Shown here in pieces: positions 32,345 through 45,364 of a stretch of DNA of 64,000 nt. The stretch spans positions 828,543 through 892,542 of the forward strand of contig RDEW01000025.1 of the NCBI GenBank assembly GCA_011109175.1. The letters run 5' to 3'. Numbering within the stretch: position 1 is the stretch's first letter; every line of letters starts with the position of its first letter. Both the position numbers and the translations under genes were made by a program. Under the pieces are notes generated by a model. That model was not told the origin of the DNA and did not search any database. It saw nothing but the letters and a program-made list of their open reading frames with translations. The stretch is from Dicyema japonicum. Its lineage: Eukaryota; Dicyemida; Rhombozoa; Dicyemidae.

Positions 32345-35215
32345 TTTATTTTTGATTAATTTTACTAATTATTATTTAATAACAATTTAGATATTTTATT
32401 TATTTATTTAATTTAAAATATCTGAACCATTATGAAATTGGTAGACCACCCTTCTGTGGGTCGTAGAAGGGTAGGGAATGTTGAACGGTTCTTTCTCATG
32501 CAGAACATGCATGGAGAGCCACCACAGCGGTGAATCGCATGACGCCTATCTAATTCAAAATCAGCATGAAAAAAGGTAAAACCAACTAATTTGGTGATCC
32601 CACCACCAATAGCTCCCGAACCCTCCTTGAGTGTTCTTTAAGCGTCTAAACCGCTTTTCGGAAGTGCCTTCTGTTGTGTCTGCAGAGGTGTCCTTCTTTG
32701 TGGTCAATGTGAATTCCTCTGCTGAGCACCCCTCTCTCTGAACGATATTCAGTGAGATAATTTTAAGCTGACCTAATTAAAGCCACATTTTATTGAAACT
32801 AAAGCATTTATTAGGTTCAACTGTCGATTTGTGCTGTGGCCTCTTGTGACGCAGCGGAGATCACTTGGAGGATTACTGGTTTTCGATGACGTCATGACTT
32901 CTTTGTGTAGCCACATGCCATAGTTTCTTTATAAAATGCTTGCACTTCTTCGTACTCTCAATAATAATAAGAATTCGATACACGTGGAATCCCATAGAAT
33001 TATTATTTGCAACGTACTTTTATTAACTACCATCACATAGGTGGAGCATCTGACAGAAGATCCCCAATTCTTTCAAACCGGTCTGGAAGATTCGAACCCG
33101 GAAACTTCATTTGTTTAGAATTTCCAATTCCATCACCCCACGAGGAGATTGAAGACAAAGCTCCCCAAAAAAGATCCTTCGATTTCTTGCAGACAGAACG
33201 TCTCGGCCAGGTTCCCCAGGCTGACTGGCATCAAACCTGAAACAGCCTACACGATATAAATTTTTGAGCGAAAAAGACATTTAAGTCCGAACCCAAGTGG
33301 GCTGTTTAAATTGGTTGACAATTAGCCAACGAGGTTAGAACGGAAGTTATTTCTGACCGCAAAGCCCATAGCAGTAACTCACGCACGTGGCATCTAAATT
33401 GAACTTTCTCCCCCTATGCTCTGTGCCTTTCTTCCTTTGTTCGTTTGACTTGGCTTCATGTTATTCACCTTCCTCAAGGGGCGCCAATGCCAGGCAGCAT
33501 CACAAGAATCACTTGCTCCCCCTTGGATCATTCCGTGGAGAGGTTCAGGCATTCTTAGTGAAAATATGATTTTTTAACCCCAAATGAACTTTGTGTGACG
33601 TCATCATTAATTTCAACTTTATTTGGAAATAATCGATGTCTCATTTTGATTGACATGCGCAATAATTTGTTGCCTAGGAATTCTTCCACGTGGCCTTAGG
33701 TTCTCTGACCCAACATATCTGACCTTAGTCTTGTATCTAATTGTATCTACAGTACACTCAAGGAACAGCATAGAGTTCAATGACTCCCAGATTCAGTCTT
33801 TCATAATAAAAGCACGGACTCTAAAGAGTACTTTATGAAATGGAAGAGCACTAAAGAATTAGCAATATAATGATAATCCTCTTGCTCCCCTTCAAGACCG
33901 AGTTGTCTATATTCCTCCAAATGTGGGGCACGTGAGATTAAAAAACGAATTCCCGCCTACCGGATCTTCCCCCAAGTCCATCATTTAGTCCACGTTTATG
34001 AAAGGAGAATCTGCTATAAAAAAATAAAGACATTAGGCGTGCTAAAGCCACAACAAAACCACGTGACTTCCAATTGATTAATCACTAGGCTAACAAGGCA
34101 GGTGTAAATCTTAGAATGTCTAAGCACAGATAATTCTTTTGGGCTCTGAAGCTTTTCACTGAAAATTCAACGTTTTAGTGGATTTTTCCATGTGATCTAC
34201 GAACCTCCGAGATATATTTTCTGAGGATCCAATTCTGAAGGCTAAATTTTTCGTACCCCACTATATATAAGAGCTAACTTTCGACTTAACTGATACACCG
34301 GTTTACCGATCAAAATGAGATAATTAGTCTCAACATCATCCATATCCGAAATCCCCAGTATTCTGCGTTTCGCTAAAAAATTAATGGATTTGAGATTGGA
34401 CTCCCAAATAGGATCTGATCAATGCTTGATTCGCTTTCTATCTGATCCTCCCACCTTATAAGGGACCGAGACGACGGTTATCCATAAGTTATACATCTTC
34501 AATATTTTTATACTTAGAAAAATACTAATCTGCTTCCTTCTCATATGGCTGTGGAGGATTACATATATATTTGACTTCCAACCCGAGGGGATGCTCTGGA
34601 GACTTGAGAATTTTAAGGAAATATCTTTGGCGTTGTCAGTTCCAAATGTTATTATTATGCGGAAAGCGAAAATTAAAAAGTTATCATCTCATCGCTTGCG
34701 ACGCACAATGGACTGTTCTTTTTCTTGAAAGTGATCCTAGAATTTGATTAAGCCTCTCAGCTTAGTTGATGATCCTCCTTTGATCTTACATAAGCTCGTT
34801 TAGACCAGGAGATCTCCTGATCAAGTTTGGTCAGGTCCCTTCCGTTATTCTTTCAGAATAGGATTGCTCCAAGTTCCATTGCTCCGTAGACCACATCCCT
34901 GTTGCCCCAGAATGACATATGTGTAACGATTACTCTCATAATTAAAAAAAACAGCATTTTTTTGCGAGAAAAGTATTCACTGATGACGGCATCACTGGTC
35001 AATCATAGGCATCTTAGATGCGTGGAACCTTCAGCCGAAATATACAGCAGCGAGATTCGAACCTGTGACAATGAGATTTTGTTGGCACTAATGGCACAAC
35101 TCCCAGTACTCCAAGGATTCTTTGATATTTTTTTAATATAGAAAATAATATAATAAACAAATATTTAAATTATATTAAAAATAAAATAATAATTCAAATT
35201 TGACTGAGTTTAGTG
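32345..35215. other. Long intergenic region with repeat scraps
   Basis: No gene found. Pieces of repeat B (about 32450-32560), a repeat A-like start (AAAACCAACTAATTTGGTGA at about 32580), a minus-strand B-box (CCGGGTTCGAATCTTCC at about 33083-33099) and SINE family D (about 34970-35080, with GATGACGGCATCACT and GATTCGAACC) are present. The rest is unrecognised. Confidence 0.5.
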
Positions 35216-35219
35216 GTGA

Positions 35220-37400
35220 ATGACTGAGATTATCAGAATGGAAGGTATACGCTAATAATATTCAGATGATGATCAAATTCAGTCTAAAATAGACCAGCTT
35301 TTGTCACTGGCAAGCGATATTGAGACAGAAATTGTATTAAACCCAGAAAATGAGGCAAAGCTTAATTCAATTAAGGAGAATTATGAAAATTTAATCAACA
35401 ATTATAATGAAATTGATAATTCTTTTAAAGTATTATTCCATCAACTAGAAAAAGTAATTTTATTTTATTAATTTTTGTTTGAATTTGAATTGCCGAAAAA
35501 ATGAAATGCATTTTTCAAACGTTAGGCGCCAAAAAAAGTTCAAATTTAAAGTTGACGTGTGTAAATGAAATCGAAAAATGTTCGGACTATATAAACGAGA
35601 TTTCTTTGCTAATAAAGTCCGAGAGCTTTTTATTGGCTTTCAAGAAATTAAAAGAAGCTAACGAATACGCGAAGAACACGACAGTCTGTGCAAATGAGAA
35701 TATTCTTATTGGGCAGGTTTGCTTCATTTTTATCCCAAAGACGATTATTTCAGAGCTAGACGAACTTGAAAATAAACTGAATGACATTATATTAACATTT
35801 TCTCAAGAAAACTAATATTTTGGTCAAACATGGTATTTCCCGCTGAAATTGACAGAACAACTCAGTCACGTGCTTAGTTTGTGGAGAATTCAGACAGCTT
35901 TTTACCGATTTGGCTGATTTCTTAGACTCGGAAAGGAAAGACTGGCTGATTTTGGACCTTTTCAAGCAAATCAACAAATATTTCATAATTCCGCTAATTT
36001 CAGCTCATGACAAGCGTTTTCCTACTCTCTAGTACCCCTTGATTTATTTTCAGCAAATTGATGGAGCCCACGTGACTCTACACCAAAAAATCACCCGAGT
36101 TTTCAACCAGGATATTCTGAACATCAAGATCGACGCAGTTTCTCAGCTTTTAACAATTCTTTCTGAGTTTTGTGAACATTTTCTGAAAAAAGTCTTCGAA
36201 TCGCTTCATTTTAGGAGAACCATGTGCCACTGGACGACTGTTTCTCATTCATATTTCAAAGCATACAGGATCTCTTCGCCTTGCATCTTAAATTCAAGTC
36301 AGAGGCTGATCTAACATTTTTCCCGCTTTATTCTCTTTATTGAAGAATTTGAGTCGACTTTGCTGGTTTTGGGTCTTTTTATGGCAGAAGTTGAAATTTG
36401 TGCAAAAATGTCCCACAACAACACCAAAATGGACGGAATTTGCCACCATTTCTACTGAATCTGTGTTGGGATATCTTGTTGAGTAGTTTTCAGTCGTATT
36501 TAGTTCCTTTTTGGCTGATGATGATGTTGAAGATTTCCAGGGGGTCTTGGTTACCAAAGGGATTGGTAAACTGTTTGAGTTTATAAAAACTAATATTTGT
36601 CGGAATAAACTCTGGGCGGGCTTTCTCGGCCGTTTAGAGTGTCTTGTGGTCATTAAAAGTCAACTTTGCAAACATTATCAAAAATTGCATTCTGCTTATT
36701 CTGCCGGTTAGTTTTCACGGAATTACCGCAGGGATTGCCCATAATGACCTCACAACTCTTGCTGGGTTACTGGAAGGAATGGAAAAAGAGGATTTTGTGG
36801 AATTCGCCTGTTCTCTGAGGAAATTTGCCTCGGAATTCATTTCTGCTGAGATTACTCGTCAGAATGAGAGCCTACAGATCTCGTACAATGGTTAGTGGTT
36901 TCCGTTATTTTCACGATTTCAAACACGGAATCACCAGCAGGAGACTTCAGAAGGAGACGGGACGAGTCTGCTTGAAATTGGTGCAGTATTCTCACTACTG
37001 GAGTAAGGTAGTCAATAGGGAGACCCGTTGGAGGATTATGGGCGTATTAACCTCATCCCTGTTGTCCCTGATTGTGAGGTTCATACTCTCGTTGGACGAT
37101 ATCATTGAGGATGACTCCGTGGCCTTTGGGACCGTTTACTCGCAGGTGGACAAAATGGTCCTCCCGATATTCGATTGCACGGAGGAGGATGATGGGAACT
37201 GTGTGAGGTATGTCTCCGACTGGAGGAGGTTCAGATTACTGCATTGGATCCTCAATGAGCGGTTGGTTAGGATTGTGACAAGCCTGGTGTGAGGATGAGA
37301 CCTTGAGGGACTCTTTTACGTCTGCTGAAGTCAAGAAGTTAATAACCGCCATCTTTCGTAATAGTCATAACAGGTCCACGTGCTATCTCTTATTCAATAA
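35220..37400 (+). CDS. ZW10: ZW10 kinetochore and vesicle-tethering protein, with several one-base lesions
   Basis: ATG 35220, first intron 21 nt (35245-35265). An N-terminal coiled region (SLASDIETEIVLNPENEAKL, LLAFKKLKEANEYAKNT) is followed by introns of 24 (35717-35740), 22 (36032-36053) and 23 nt (36192-36214). Conserved pieces: FRQLFTDLADFLDSERKDWL, LLTILSEFCEHFLKK, MGVLTSSLLSLIVRFILSLD then DII, YVSDWRRFRLLHWILNERLV and FTSAEVKKLITAIFRNS. The terminal block is the ZW10 signature (FxxxEVxxLIxALFxNTxxR). Missing bases are inferred at about 35813, 35869, 36071, near 37285 and 37379; three of these are in CACGTG. Inserting one base at 37379 gives an end (RSTVLSLIQ then TAA 37398) parallel to the known C-terminus. 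The second intron (35460-35530) and the joins between 36300 and 36700 are not solved. It acts in the RZZ and NRZ complexes. Pseudogene or error-rich region. Confidence 0.78.
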
Positions 37401-37559
37401 ACTTTTCATTTTCTTAGTCTTGTATGAAGTCTACTTCCTGAGATCAGTTGGGAGGTGAACAGATCTTCAAGGAGACGGTATTTCCTCCTTTTCTAATCTT
37501 CAACAGTACTCACTGCGGAATTCGCGCACAACGGAGATTTGAGTAGACTGTAATTTGAG

Positions 37560-37965
37560 AAAGTATCCGTGCTCATTGAGTCTCAACACCTATCTCCATG
37601 CATGGTCGTTACTTATCCGGTCTCTTGTCATCACCTCTGTCAAGTCCGATGGATTCCAAAAAGTAACCCGGCGTCTTCGATAGCTATCATGATAGTCGAT
37701 TTTCTAATTATCCATTTCTCACTGTCACAGAAACAGTCCTTCCAACATCACACAAGTCCATCCAGAACCAGTATTAAAGGTAGAAGGCCTCCATTCTTTG
37801 CAATGTGAGAACCTTTCCAGTGGAATGGGGAAAGCGAATGATCCTTTAACGTGCCACTCTGGTACTGGGCGCCACCTGAGATAGCTGGATCATATGACAC
37901 CAGTCTATTACAAAGGAAAGTGGAGGAACAGAAATTTTCAATCAAGTAGCCACGTTCACATAGGT
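37560..37965. repeat. Dispersed repeat family B, copy 4
   Basis: CACAGAAACAGTCCTTCCAA, AAGTCCATCCAGAACCAGTA, CCTTTCCAGTGGAATGGGGA, ATGATCCTTTAACGTGCC, CTGGTACTGGGCGCCACCTG and TGGATCATATGACACCAGTC follow the order of 7206-7545. Confidence 0.75.
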
Positions 37966-38362
37966 CGAATCTTTCATGGGCTAATTGATCGGAGATTATT
38001 TCCTCTGTTCTTTTCGTCCTCCATTAAATTAGCGTTGTGTTATATGATCCACCTGTCTCAAGAGATAACTAGTACCAGAAAGCCATCAAAAAGGATCATT
38101 TGACCTTCCTCATCCTAGTTGTTTCAACTTTGTTGATAAAACGGAAATTTGAATTGTTTCTTAATATTTGTATATTTCAAGATTATTGTCAATTTCGGTA
38201 CTACACATGATAAATCTGACTGATCTGCTTTTTTGTTTTTACTTTTCCGTTAGCCGCCGATATCCTTCACTTGACTTTGTGTTATTATTATTATTTAAGC
38301 ACTTCACAAGAGCCATACTAATTATAGCCCCGCATGTGCAGCAAAAGAAACAAGGTTAGATG

Positions 38363-39290
38363 TCATCCTTTTCCATGCTCCCCTGTTCCTAGCAAGGCTC
38401 TCATGCTGTCCAGGTCGTCGACATTTGTTAGGTTTTTTTTTATACTGACCAGGTCTTTTTGTAAGACTATTGGCAGTGTTGTTCTTGGTCTTCCCCGATA
38501 GCGGCCTTCTTGACTAACATAGTATGTTTCCATAGATATGTTCGGTGGGAAGTTAATTCCATCCTCAGCACGTGTCCGAAGAGCCTCCATCGGGATTCCA
38601 GTACTTCTAAGCTGATAGGTCTAGTGCTGCATCTCTTATATAAAGCATTCCTAGATATTCTCGTAGGCCAAGTAGTTCCTGTTATTTTTCTCAGCTGACC
38701 TCTGTGGAACGAGTCTAGTTTTTTCATATCCGCTGATGAGGTCGCCCAAGTTCCAGCGTTATATAAAAGTACGGGTTTTATGAATGAGTCGTATAGTAGG
38801 ATTCTCATTTTCGTGTCGATGCCTTTTTGATTGAGCCATAAATTCTTCAGTTTATATAACGCAGCATTGGCTAGAGTTTTCCTACGTAAAATATCTTCGC
38901 TATCTCCCATAAGTGAACCGAGTTTCTTTACTTGTCGCCACTTCTCTTCTAGGACGTTACTCATCCTTCTTATCTCTGTGAGTTCTGTTTTCTCTCTGTT
39001 CACAGTAAGAAACCATTTCCCTAGTACATCTGGTGCTTTTTCTAAATAGGTTTTCCAGGACCTCTTTGTCTTCAGAAATTAGGTCTACATCGTCCGCGTA
39101 GATTACTTCTTCCGTCTTTCCTTGGTATGACGGTCTAAGTTCCCTCATAGCGGCTTCCAAATAAATTGTGAATAGTAGAGGAGAAAGAGAGTCTCCTTGT
39201 GGAGTGCCCGTATTTGTTTCAAATTTTCTTGAATAGGTTTTTCCGACTCTCACAAGGAGCTCAGTGTTAGAAAAGTAGAATTCGGATCAT
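38363..39290 (-). mobile_element. RTE-like LINE, RT C-terminal half
   Basis: Minus-strand frames: TNTGTPQGDSLSPLLFTIYL (RT motif 4) with YADDVDLISEDKEVL (catalytic YADD), then after a shift ISNVLEEKW-type sequence, LYDSFIKPVLLYNAGTWATS, LRKITGTTWPTRISRNALYK and RWRLFGHVLRMEL, then RGRPRTTLPIVLQKDL and DDLDSMRALL. Three overlapping frames mean at least two shifts. This is the best copy of the family whose pieces lie at 13375, 22250, 23391, 25790, 44250, 51928 and 60930. Confidence 0.85.
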
Positions 39291-39488
39291 CCTGTTCATT
39301 TGACTTTGTGTTAACAAATTAAATAATATCTTTTGTAATAATAAAAATAAATTCACATTCTAATCAAAAAAATAAAAAAATAAAATAAAAAAAATAAATC
39401 GAAATTTAAAAATCAAAGTTTAAAAATATCTTGGCCTTGTGACTTCATCACCTCTTCTCAATACTTGAACTATAGAACCACTCACCGC

Positions 39489-39692
39489 ATGACTTCAGAA
39501 CTCAAAGATCTTTTCAATGATAACCCCAACAAGCTGAGTTCCGTCTACCAGTATTTTCGACCAGAAAGCAAAATAAATTCTAATGTTCAATCTACAGTAA
39601 GGTTTCTAATGTGACGTTTGATTTAATTAGATTGAATCAACCCTACGATTTAAGGATTTTGAAAAGATCCCACGTGCCAACGTTATGGGAAA
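39489..39692 (+). CDS. Small two-exon ORF beside repeat A
   Basis: ATG 39489 opens MTSELKDLFNDNPNKLSSVY then FRPESKINSNV. A GT-AG intron of 34 nt joins it to IESTLRFKDFEKIPRANVMG and TGA. The frame is kept across the join, which favours a real gene, but only about 56 residues fit before the stop. A repeat A copy begins directly downstream, so this may be the head of a gene cut by that insertion. No family recognised. Confidence 0.4.
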
Positions 39693-39719
39693 ATGAAAAA
39701 ATTCCAAAAGACCATAGTA

Positions 39720-39905
39720 TAAAACCATAGTAAAAACCGAACTAACTACTCACGTGATCCCTGCCCTCTACCAGACCTCAACTTGGCCTTATGCTCCTCC
39801 CTCGAGCCCACACAAGCCCATATCGGCCGTATAACTTCTTTCTTGTAGCCGCACGGGCACCCATCTTAGGTTCTTAGACGAACTAACCAAGTGAAGGATC
39901 AGACA
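39720..39905. repeat. Dispersed repeat family A, partial copy 3
   Basis: AAAAACCGAACTAACTACTC then ACGTGATCCCTG matches the family start. The interior has diverged. Confidence 0.55.
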
Positions 39906-41857
39906 AACTAACCTAATTCCAAGAGAGGTAACTGATAGTTGAGAACAACTCCAAGTTCACTGAGACTCAGAATTTCCAAAACCGATGTCTTTAATGACGT
40001 TGTCGGTGAATACTTCACTGCGGAACCGGATCTTCTACCAGGACTCACACAGCTAAAAGAGAAGTGAACAAAATACCTTGGTCTCCTTTCTACGATTAGT
40101 GCATCCTGCATGTGCGGAGCTATAAGTAATTGGCTCTCATGGAAACTGCTGTTCGTATGTCTTCCAGAAAACGATGGGATGTTTAAAGAGATGAGACCCA
40201 ATGAGAATTTTCATGAAATAAGGAGACCTCTCCCTATAACGACAGCAGTGGGAATTAAGGCACTTTTCTAGTCCGATTTGTTAATCCGATCGGAATGCCT
40301 ATAAGATAAGTGAAGGTAGATTAGCAATATTCATTTTTAAAGCATATTTTCTTATGCACGTGCCTCATGGGTCCATTTATGTCTTGGACAAATGCGGAGA
40401 AGATCAGAAGTTCAATGACTCATCAAACACTCTGGAATCCCTGATTCGTCTAGACAATGGAGGGTGCAGTTATGATCTTGGGGGTTCTCCGTCCATCATG
40501 GGCTTGTGTGAATGCACTTTTAGGACTTCCTCTATGAGCGCCTGAGTTGGGGGTCAACAACTAATCAAATGTACCCAAGTCTCAAGGTCGCAGAAGTCGA
40601 GAGATCATTTACACACAAGTTCAGACTGAACCAATGGAAAATGAATAAAAATCGAGTCCTTCAGTTGTGAGAACCCTCCCAAGTAACGATTCGGTGGACT
40701 GGGGGTGGACAAATGAACATTTTTGGACGTCCCTTAGTCAGAAAGATCCTACAAGGCTCATTCTATAGATGTAGTGGTACCTCTACAGTTAGACTGTGGA
40801 CTTCCTCCATTACCGGGATTCCAACGGAAAGAGAAGGAATATAAAAAGCAACTGAAATCTTCGAATTAGGGAAAAGTTAGCTTAAATGCCTCTGAGCTCC
40901 AGAAAGGTCCCACTGAGTTCCTTCTATAGATGTAGCCACTATGTCCACAAAAGTAGAGTTACTCTCGGATAGGCTAAGATTAACTCCCCCAGTTTAGCTA
41001 AAATGGGAAAGTGAGTTGAAATCCCGGATGACCTGCACTCTATGACCAACGATCGAGGATCATGGAAACCTGGCATTAAAGTACCTCAGTTCTCGAGGAG
41101 GAGATTGAGACCGACTAGAGAGAAGCGATGAGGATCATTCATCAGTTAACAGAAGATTAGGCTGACTCAACGAATAGGAGTTGACTAAAAAACGTCCTAT
41201 ATTAGACTCTGAAGGAAAGGGAGATACATAACTTTGAAGGGTACACGTTCTGACCACAAGTCCCAGGTATGGAGAGAACATTACCTGACTTAATGTCTAA
41301 AATGAAGAGAGATATCCTGTCCTTCATTGCAAAGTGGAACTGGTCGGGTGGTCGAACGGGTGACGTAACTCTGGTACACAAGGACATAGCTTGATTACAC
41401 TTAATATCTCATCTCCCCAAGGTTGACATAGTCCCTTATCATCCTCCTTGATATACTGGAGAGACATTTGGTAGGAAGCAACGGCTGCACTAATTTCAAG
41501 GATAAAATCCCGTGGGTCCAATTTGGAGAACTTTGGTATTCTAAAGTTATGTTAAAACACGTCCACCCTATCCATTAACCTCTTCCAAATGTTGCTACGC
41601 TCCTCAATACATCGTCGCTGATTTTAGCTGCCATTAACCGACTTCAGATTATTGCAAGTCGAATGGTATGGTTGCACGTGGACGAACACAATAGTGGCTT
41701 CTATCAGACATGAAGTAGTCTTCCACAGCGCTGTTGGCAGGAGTTCTTCCGTTACTATGTGCCATGAAGCTTAAGACTGCCTTGGGAGCAGGGCAGTTAT
41801 ATAATTTCTCGGAAAGTAAATTTATTAAAAATCAAGTTTTATTAATAAAAGGTAAAA
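39906..41857. other. Spacer without recognised gene
   Basis: About 2 kb with stops in all frames. No splice-compatible conserved domain and no clear repeat family was recognised. Confidence 0.35.
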
Positions 41858-43272
41858 TTAGTGATTTTTGCATAGACTATCAAAATCACAATTATGTGTG
41901 GATTTCTTAATAATTTTGTGATATTCCACCAATTCATCCCACTTGCAAACAACATGCTCACAAAATGGCATTTTCATAGCGAATTCATGCAACAACACGA
42001 CAACACCAAACTCGACATAACTTCCATTCGTATTTAAATTATTTTTTTCTACAATAAAAAATTTAATAAAAAATAAATTAAATAATAAATTTATTAAAAA
42101 ATAAATGATATTACTTTTCATAAGAAGGAATGCGATATTTCCACTGTAAGGGATAGCGGTTCGAGATAGGAACCGATTCTGAATAATTTCCTTAATATTG
42201 GAGTTTCTATAGTAACCATTGTCATCGTCAAAAAGGCCGAGAGTGACTGCAGAGGAAAGAGGCCTTCCGCGTGGCCGAATATAAACAGAGCCTTCTCGCG
42301 ATTTTTCCCTTCAACGTGGGACTTTAGGAAGTCGTACATTTTCTCAAACAGATTGCATGCAGTGAGGTAGTTGACCTCAAAGCCTTTCCCGCTTTTCCAG
42401 AACCTCTGCAAATGTTAACCAGATCTCTTACGCTCAGATCGTGGACTGCCTCCATTACCGCGATTTCATCGAAAAACGGAAAAAGATCACAAAATTGGGA
42501 GTTTCTGAAGTAAGTCATCTCAGAGAAGCAGTGGTCGTAGAGAAGGACCGCCTCCCCTTAGAATAACGCAAAAACTGCCAACTTAGGTTCACTGATCTGT
42601 TCAAGGATCGGTTGAGCCTTCCAAGTATGGGATCGACCAATGAATCTCTTCCAAGAAGGTCAAAGATTTGTTTTATGACGGAAGATTTCTGCTGTTTCTT
42701 GTGTTTTTTGCATTTGTCGTAAAAACGAACAAGGTCTTCATCCACGTGGACTTGAGTTTTTGCCGTTGTGTTCAATCCCCCGGAAAACGCCTCATAACTT
42801 TCTACAGCACGTTGTTTTGGGGATGTAATGACCTTGATTGGGTCCCCGTTGTCCGATTTGGTCAAAAAATCCTCAAAGGTAGAAGCGAACCATTTGCCTC
42901 TGCGGAATTCCGTAATTTTACCGATTTCCGTTAAATTAGCATTAAAAGACGTGTTCCAACGACTTCCGCAGTAATTTTCCGCGTCTCTGAGCACAACTTT
43001 ATGATACAAGCAGAAACCGTTGATGGAATTTATTTTCGAGCGCGTGGGACTCCGAGAACCGTGGCGAGAAAAAGAAGTCAAGGTGATGACGTCATAACGT
43101 GGGAATAAATCATTTGTAAATCGACGCATTTTGTGGCTGATTTTGTATGGACTTAAGGGGGAGTCCAGAAATGCTTGGGCCTCTTCATATTCTGTTCTAG
43201 ACCCGAATAAGTTATTTGCCTCAGATTTTTGGAAAAAAAAACAACATGGAACAAATAAAATAGAAAATTCAT
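41858..43272 (-). CDS. MINPP1: Multiple inositol polyphosphate phosphatase (histidine acid phosphatase), with two one-base lesions
   Basis: Minus strand. ATG 43272 opens a hydrophobic signal (MNFLFYLFHVVFF), then LFGSRTEYEEAQAFLDSPLS and the catalytic SRHGSRSPT (RHGxRxP). NDGDPIKV-type sequence, VRFYDKCKKH and YDHCFSEMTYFRNSQFCDLF follow, then FWKSGKGFEVNYLTACNLFE, FIFGHAEGLFPLQS (catalytic HAE) and RTAIPYSGNIAFLLMK, then LLHEFAMKMPFCEHVVCKWD. Introns: 26 (42557-42582), 26 (42406-42431) and 66 nt (42049-42114). A nine-T run near 43243 and CAGTCACTC at about 42243-42250 each lack one base relative to the continuous frame. The enzyme hydrolyses InsP5/InsP6 in the ER or secretory route. All catalytic motifs are kept, so sequence error is as likely as decay. 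Confidence 0.85.
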
Positions 43273-43329
43273 TGGCCTGTAAAATTGCACGAGAAATAAA
43301 CTGTGAAAATAAATTTTATTAAATTTAAT

Positions 43330-43700
43330 TCAAAATAATTTAATTTTAAAATTATTTTTGTTATTTCTAAAAAACTAAAATCAGGTAGAAAATAATTATT
43401 TTATTACATGTGATTTGTCTGTCCAATTTTGCAGTTTCATAAGTGCTTAACAGAATTCAAATTTCCAGGTTTCAATTTCCCTACTCCCCGTTTCGGCAAA
43501 AGTCGATAAAGCTTTAAGTTTTAATCGCTATGATAATGACTGTTAATCAATGATCCTCTTGCTTTTTCAATCCTACGTGAATCCGACACTTCTTCGGAAC
43601 TTGGCGTTTCCGATGGCCGTCACCATATTTATTTACCTCCGGTTGCTTTGAGTGATAGAAACTGGTGACTAACAAGAAGGTTGAGCCCAGAAGTGGACGC
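43330..43700. other. AT-rich upstream region of MINPP1
   Basis: No feature recognised; it contains the presumed MINPP1 promoter, but no element can be named. Confidence 0.3.
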
Positions 43701-43704
43701 TCCT

Positions 43705-43935
43705 AGTGATCAAAAGGTATAATTGGTTCTGTGCAGAACTTGGAGACAGGTGGACCCGGAGCATGATGGACATAGTGGAGAAGATGATTGTCCAATCCTG
43801 TACAGATATGAATGTAAAACCATGTGATGATCACAACGTAAGCGTGCCATATGAACACGGATTTTCCGGGGTAGGGAAGATCGCTTCTGTCAATAACTGG
43901 TGGAATACCTCCATAAATTTGTAGATACCAAGGCT
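43705..43935 (+). repeat. Diverged coding repeat shared with 4590-4775
   Basis: MMDIVEKMIVQSCTDMNVK parallels the minus-strand peptide IVERMIVQSCTDTNVNSYGD at 4590-4775. Identity unknown. Confidence 0.55.
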
Positions 43936-44249
43936 TCTGATAGTTTTTTGTCCGTCACCTCTAATTACCATGTGGCTTCAAAACATCTTCCATACTTCCC
44001 TCCTTATGTTCAATGTCAGGGGACTGTCCTAAGTTGGACTAGGAAACCCCCGGACATGGAAGACTTTTTTATGTTTTACGCTCTTCGATTTGCAGCCAAC
44101 CAAGGATCACTCTCCAATTGTCCTGGACGAAGAACTTGAAAAGATTGGAGGAATCTCAGAGAGGAGGATGACTTGGATAAACTACCAGAACTTCCAGAAA
44201 GACAGGACATTTTCTTCCCTTTCAGTTGATTCTGGAGACCTGGCATGGT

Positions 44250-44430
44250 AGTGGAAAACCACGTGCAACTTGAGAAACTAGCAACAAAGTCATCTTCTTC
44301 CACTGTCATATACAAGCTCACGTAGTCAATCCAGATTTTCTTCCTCTCTTAAGCGTCTCCCAGTCCCTTCGTGGACCATAAGGAGAGTTGTCCTCGATCA
44401 TCCACGGAATCGGTGAGCGTCAGAGGCTAA
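44250..44430 (-). mobile_element. RTE-like LINE terminal fragment
   Basis: Minus-strand sequence parallels 22250-22450 block by block: AACTAGCAACAAAGTCATCT, CTCTTAAGCGTCTCCCAGTC, AGGAGAGTTGTCCTCGATCA and GTGAGCGTCAGAGGCTAAT on plus. Confidence 0.6.
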
Positions 44431-44599
44431 TTTAAGTTTAAAAAAATATACACTCAACCAAATGTAAAAATACTAAATGGGGAATGAATAATGTTCCACG
44501 TGGGTAGTACCTCAAATGTGAGTATGGAAAATTTCAGTTTCGTCATAGACTTGAGGCACAACATGGACCACCGGAAGATGTAAGATTTCTGTTACCCAT

Positions 44600-44910
44600 C
44601 GTTCTTACCGCTTCAAAAATAAAATAGTCCTTCCAAGCACACAGGTCTATCCAAATCCACAGTTGCAGTAACCCCCTCAGAATGATTCAATGAAGTAGGA
44701 GAGCAAATGATACTTTAGATGTCATCCAACCACTGTGTGCCTCTGAAACAGATGAGTCCCATAACGCCTGGCTAATTGAACATAGGAAAAAAAGGTTGAA
44801 ACAGGATAGCCTTTGACCAAGTAGCCAGGGGAGGGATTCGAATCCAAGACAACAACATGACATCAATATAATTAATCCATGACGTATTAAATGACCCAAA
44901 ACCAATGAAA
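44600..44910. repeat. Repeat family B copy 5 with tRNA-like block
   Basis: AAATAGTCCTTCCAAGCACA, GGTCTATCCAAATCCACAG, ATGATACTTTAGATGTCATC and CATAACGCCTGGCTAATTGA follow family B. At 44829-44845 GGGATTCGAATCCAAGA is a B-box-like block in a position that could link family B to a tRNA-derived SINE. Confidence 0.55.
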
Positions 44911-45364
44911 CAGGTCACTTATCTCCTATTCTTCTCAAGAATATTCTCATAATCAATTCTAGAGTAGGTATCCTTCCATTCATTTAATTTCTGAGAGAGG
45001 ACGTGGATATTTCTCTACAATTTTAGGTATGCAGTCTTCACGGTGATGTTCCCTACCTTATTTGGTATACAAGAGAGTTTTAAATTTGTGCTCCCAAAGG
45101 TAAGTAGCCCACAGTTCTAGATCTTCAATAAATGTCATCAGAGCAACTCGTACAGCCACCATTAGATCTCTGATCAATATTAAATCTTTTAACCACGATG
45201 AGGTCTCGTGACAAATACTAGAATTTTGAACAGACATAAGGTCTCTTAATCGATATTGGAGAATTCTGATCCCTTGATCAGTTACAAAAAATATTAGAAA
45301 TAATTTAATAAGCCTCAAGTCTAAGACCTCCCAATATTAGTAAATTAATAAATTTCACCATCAT

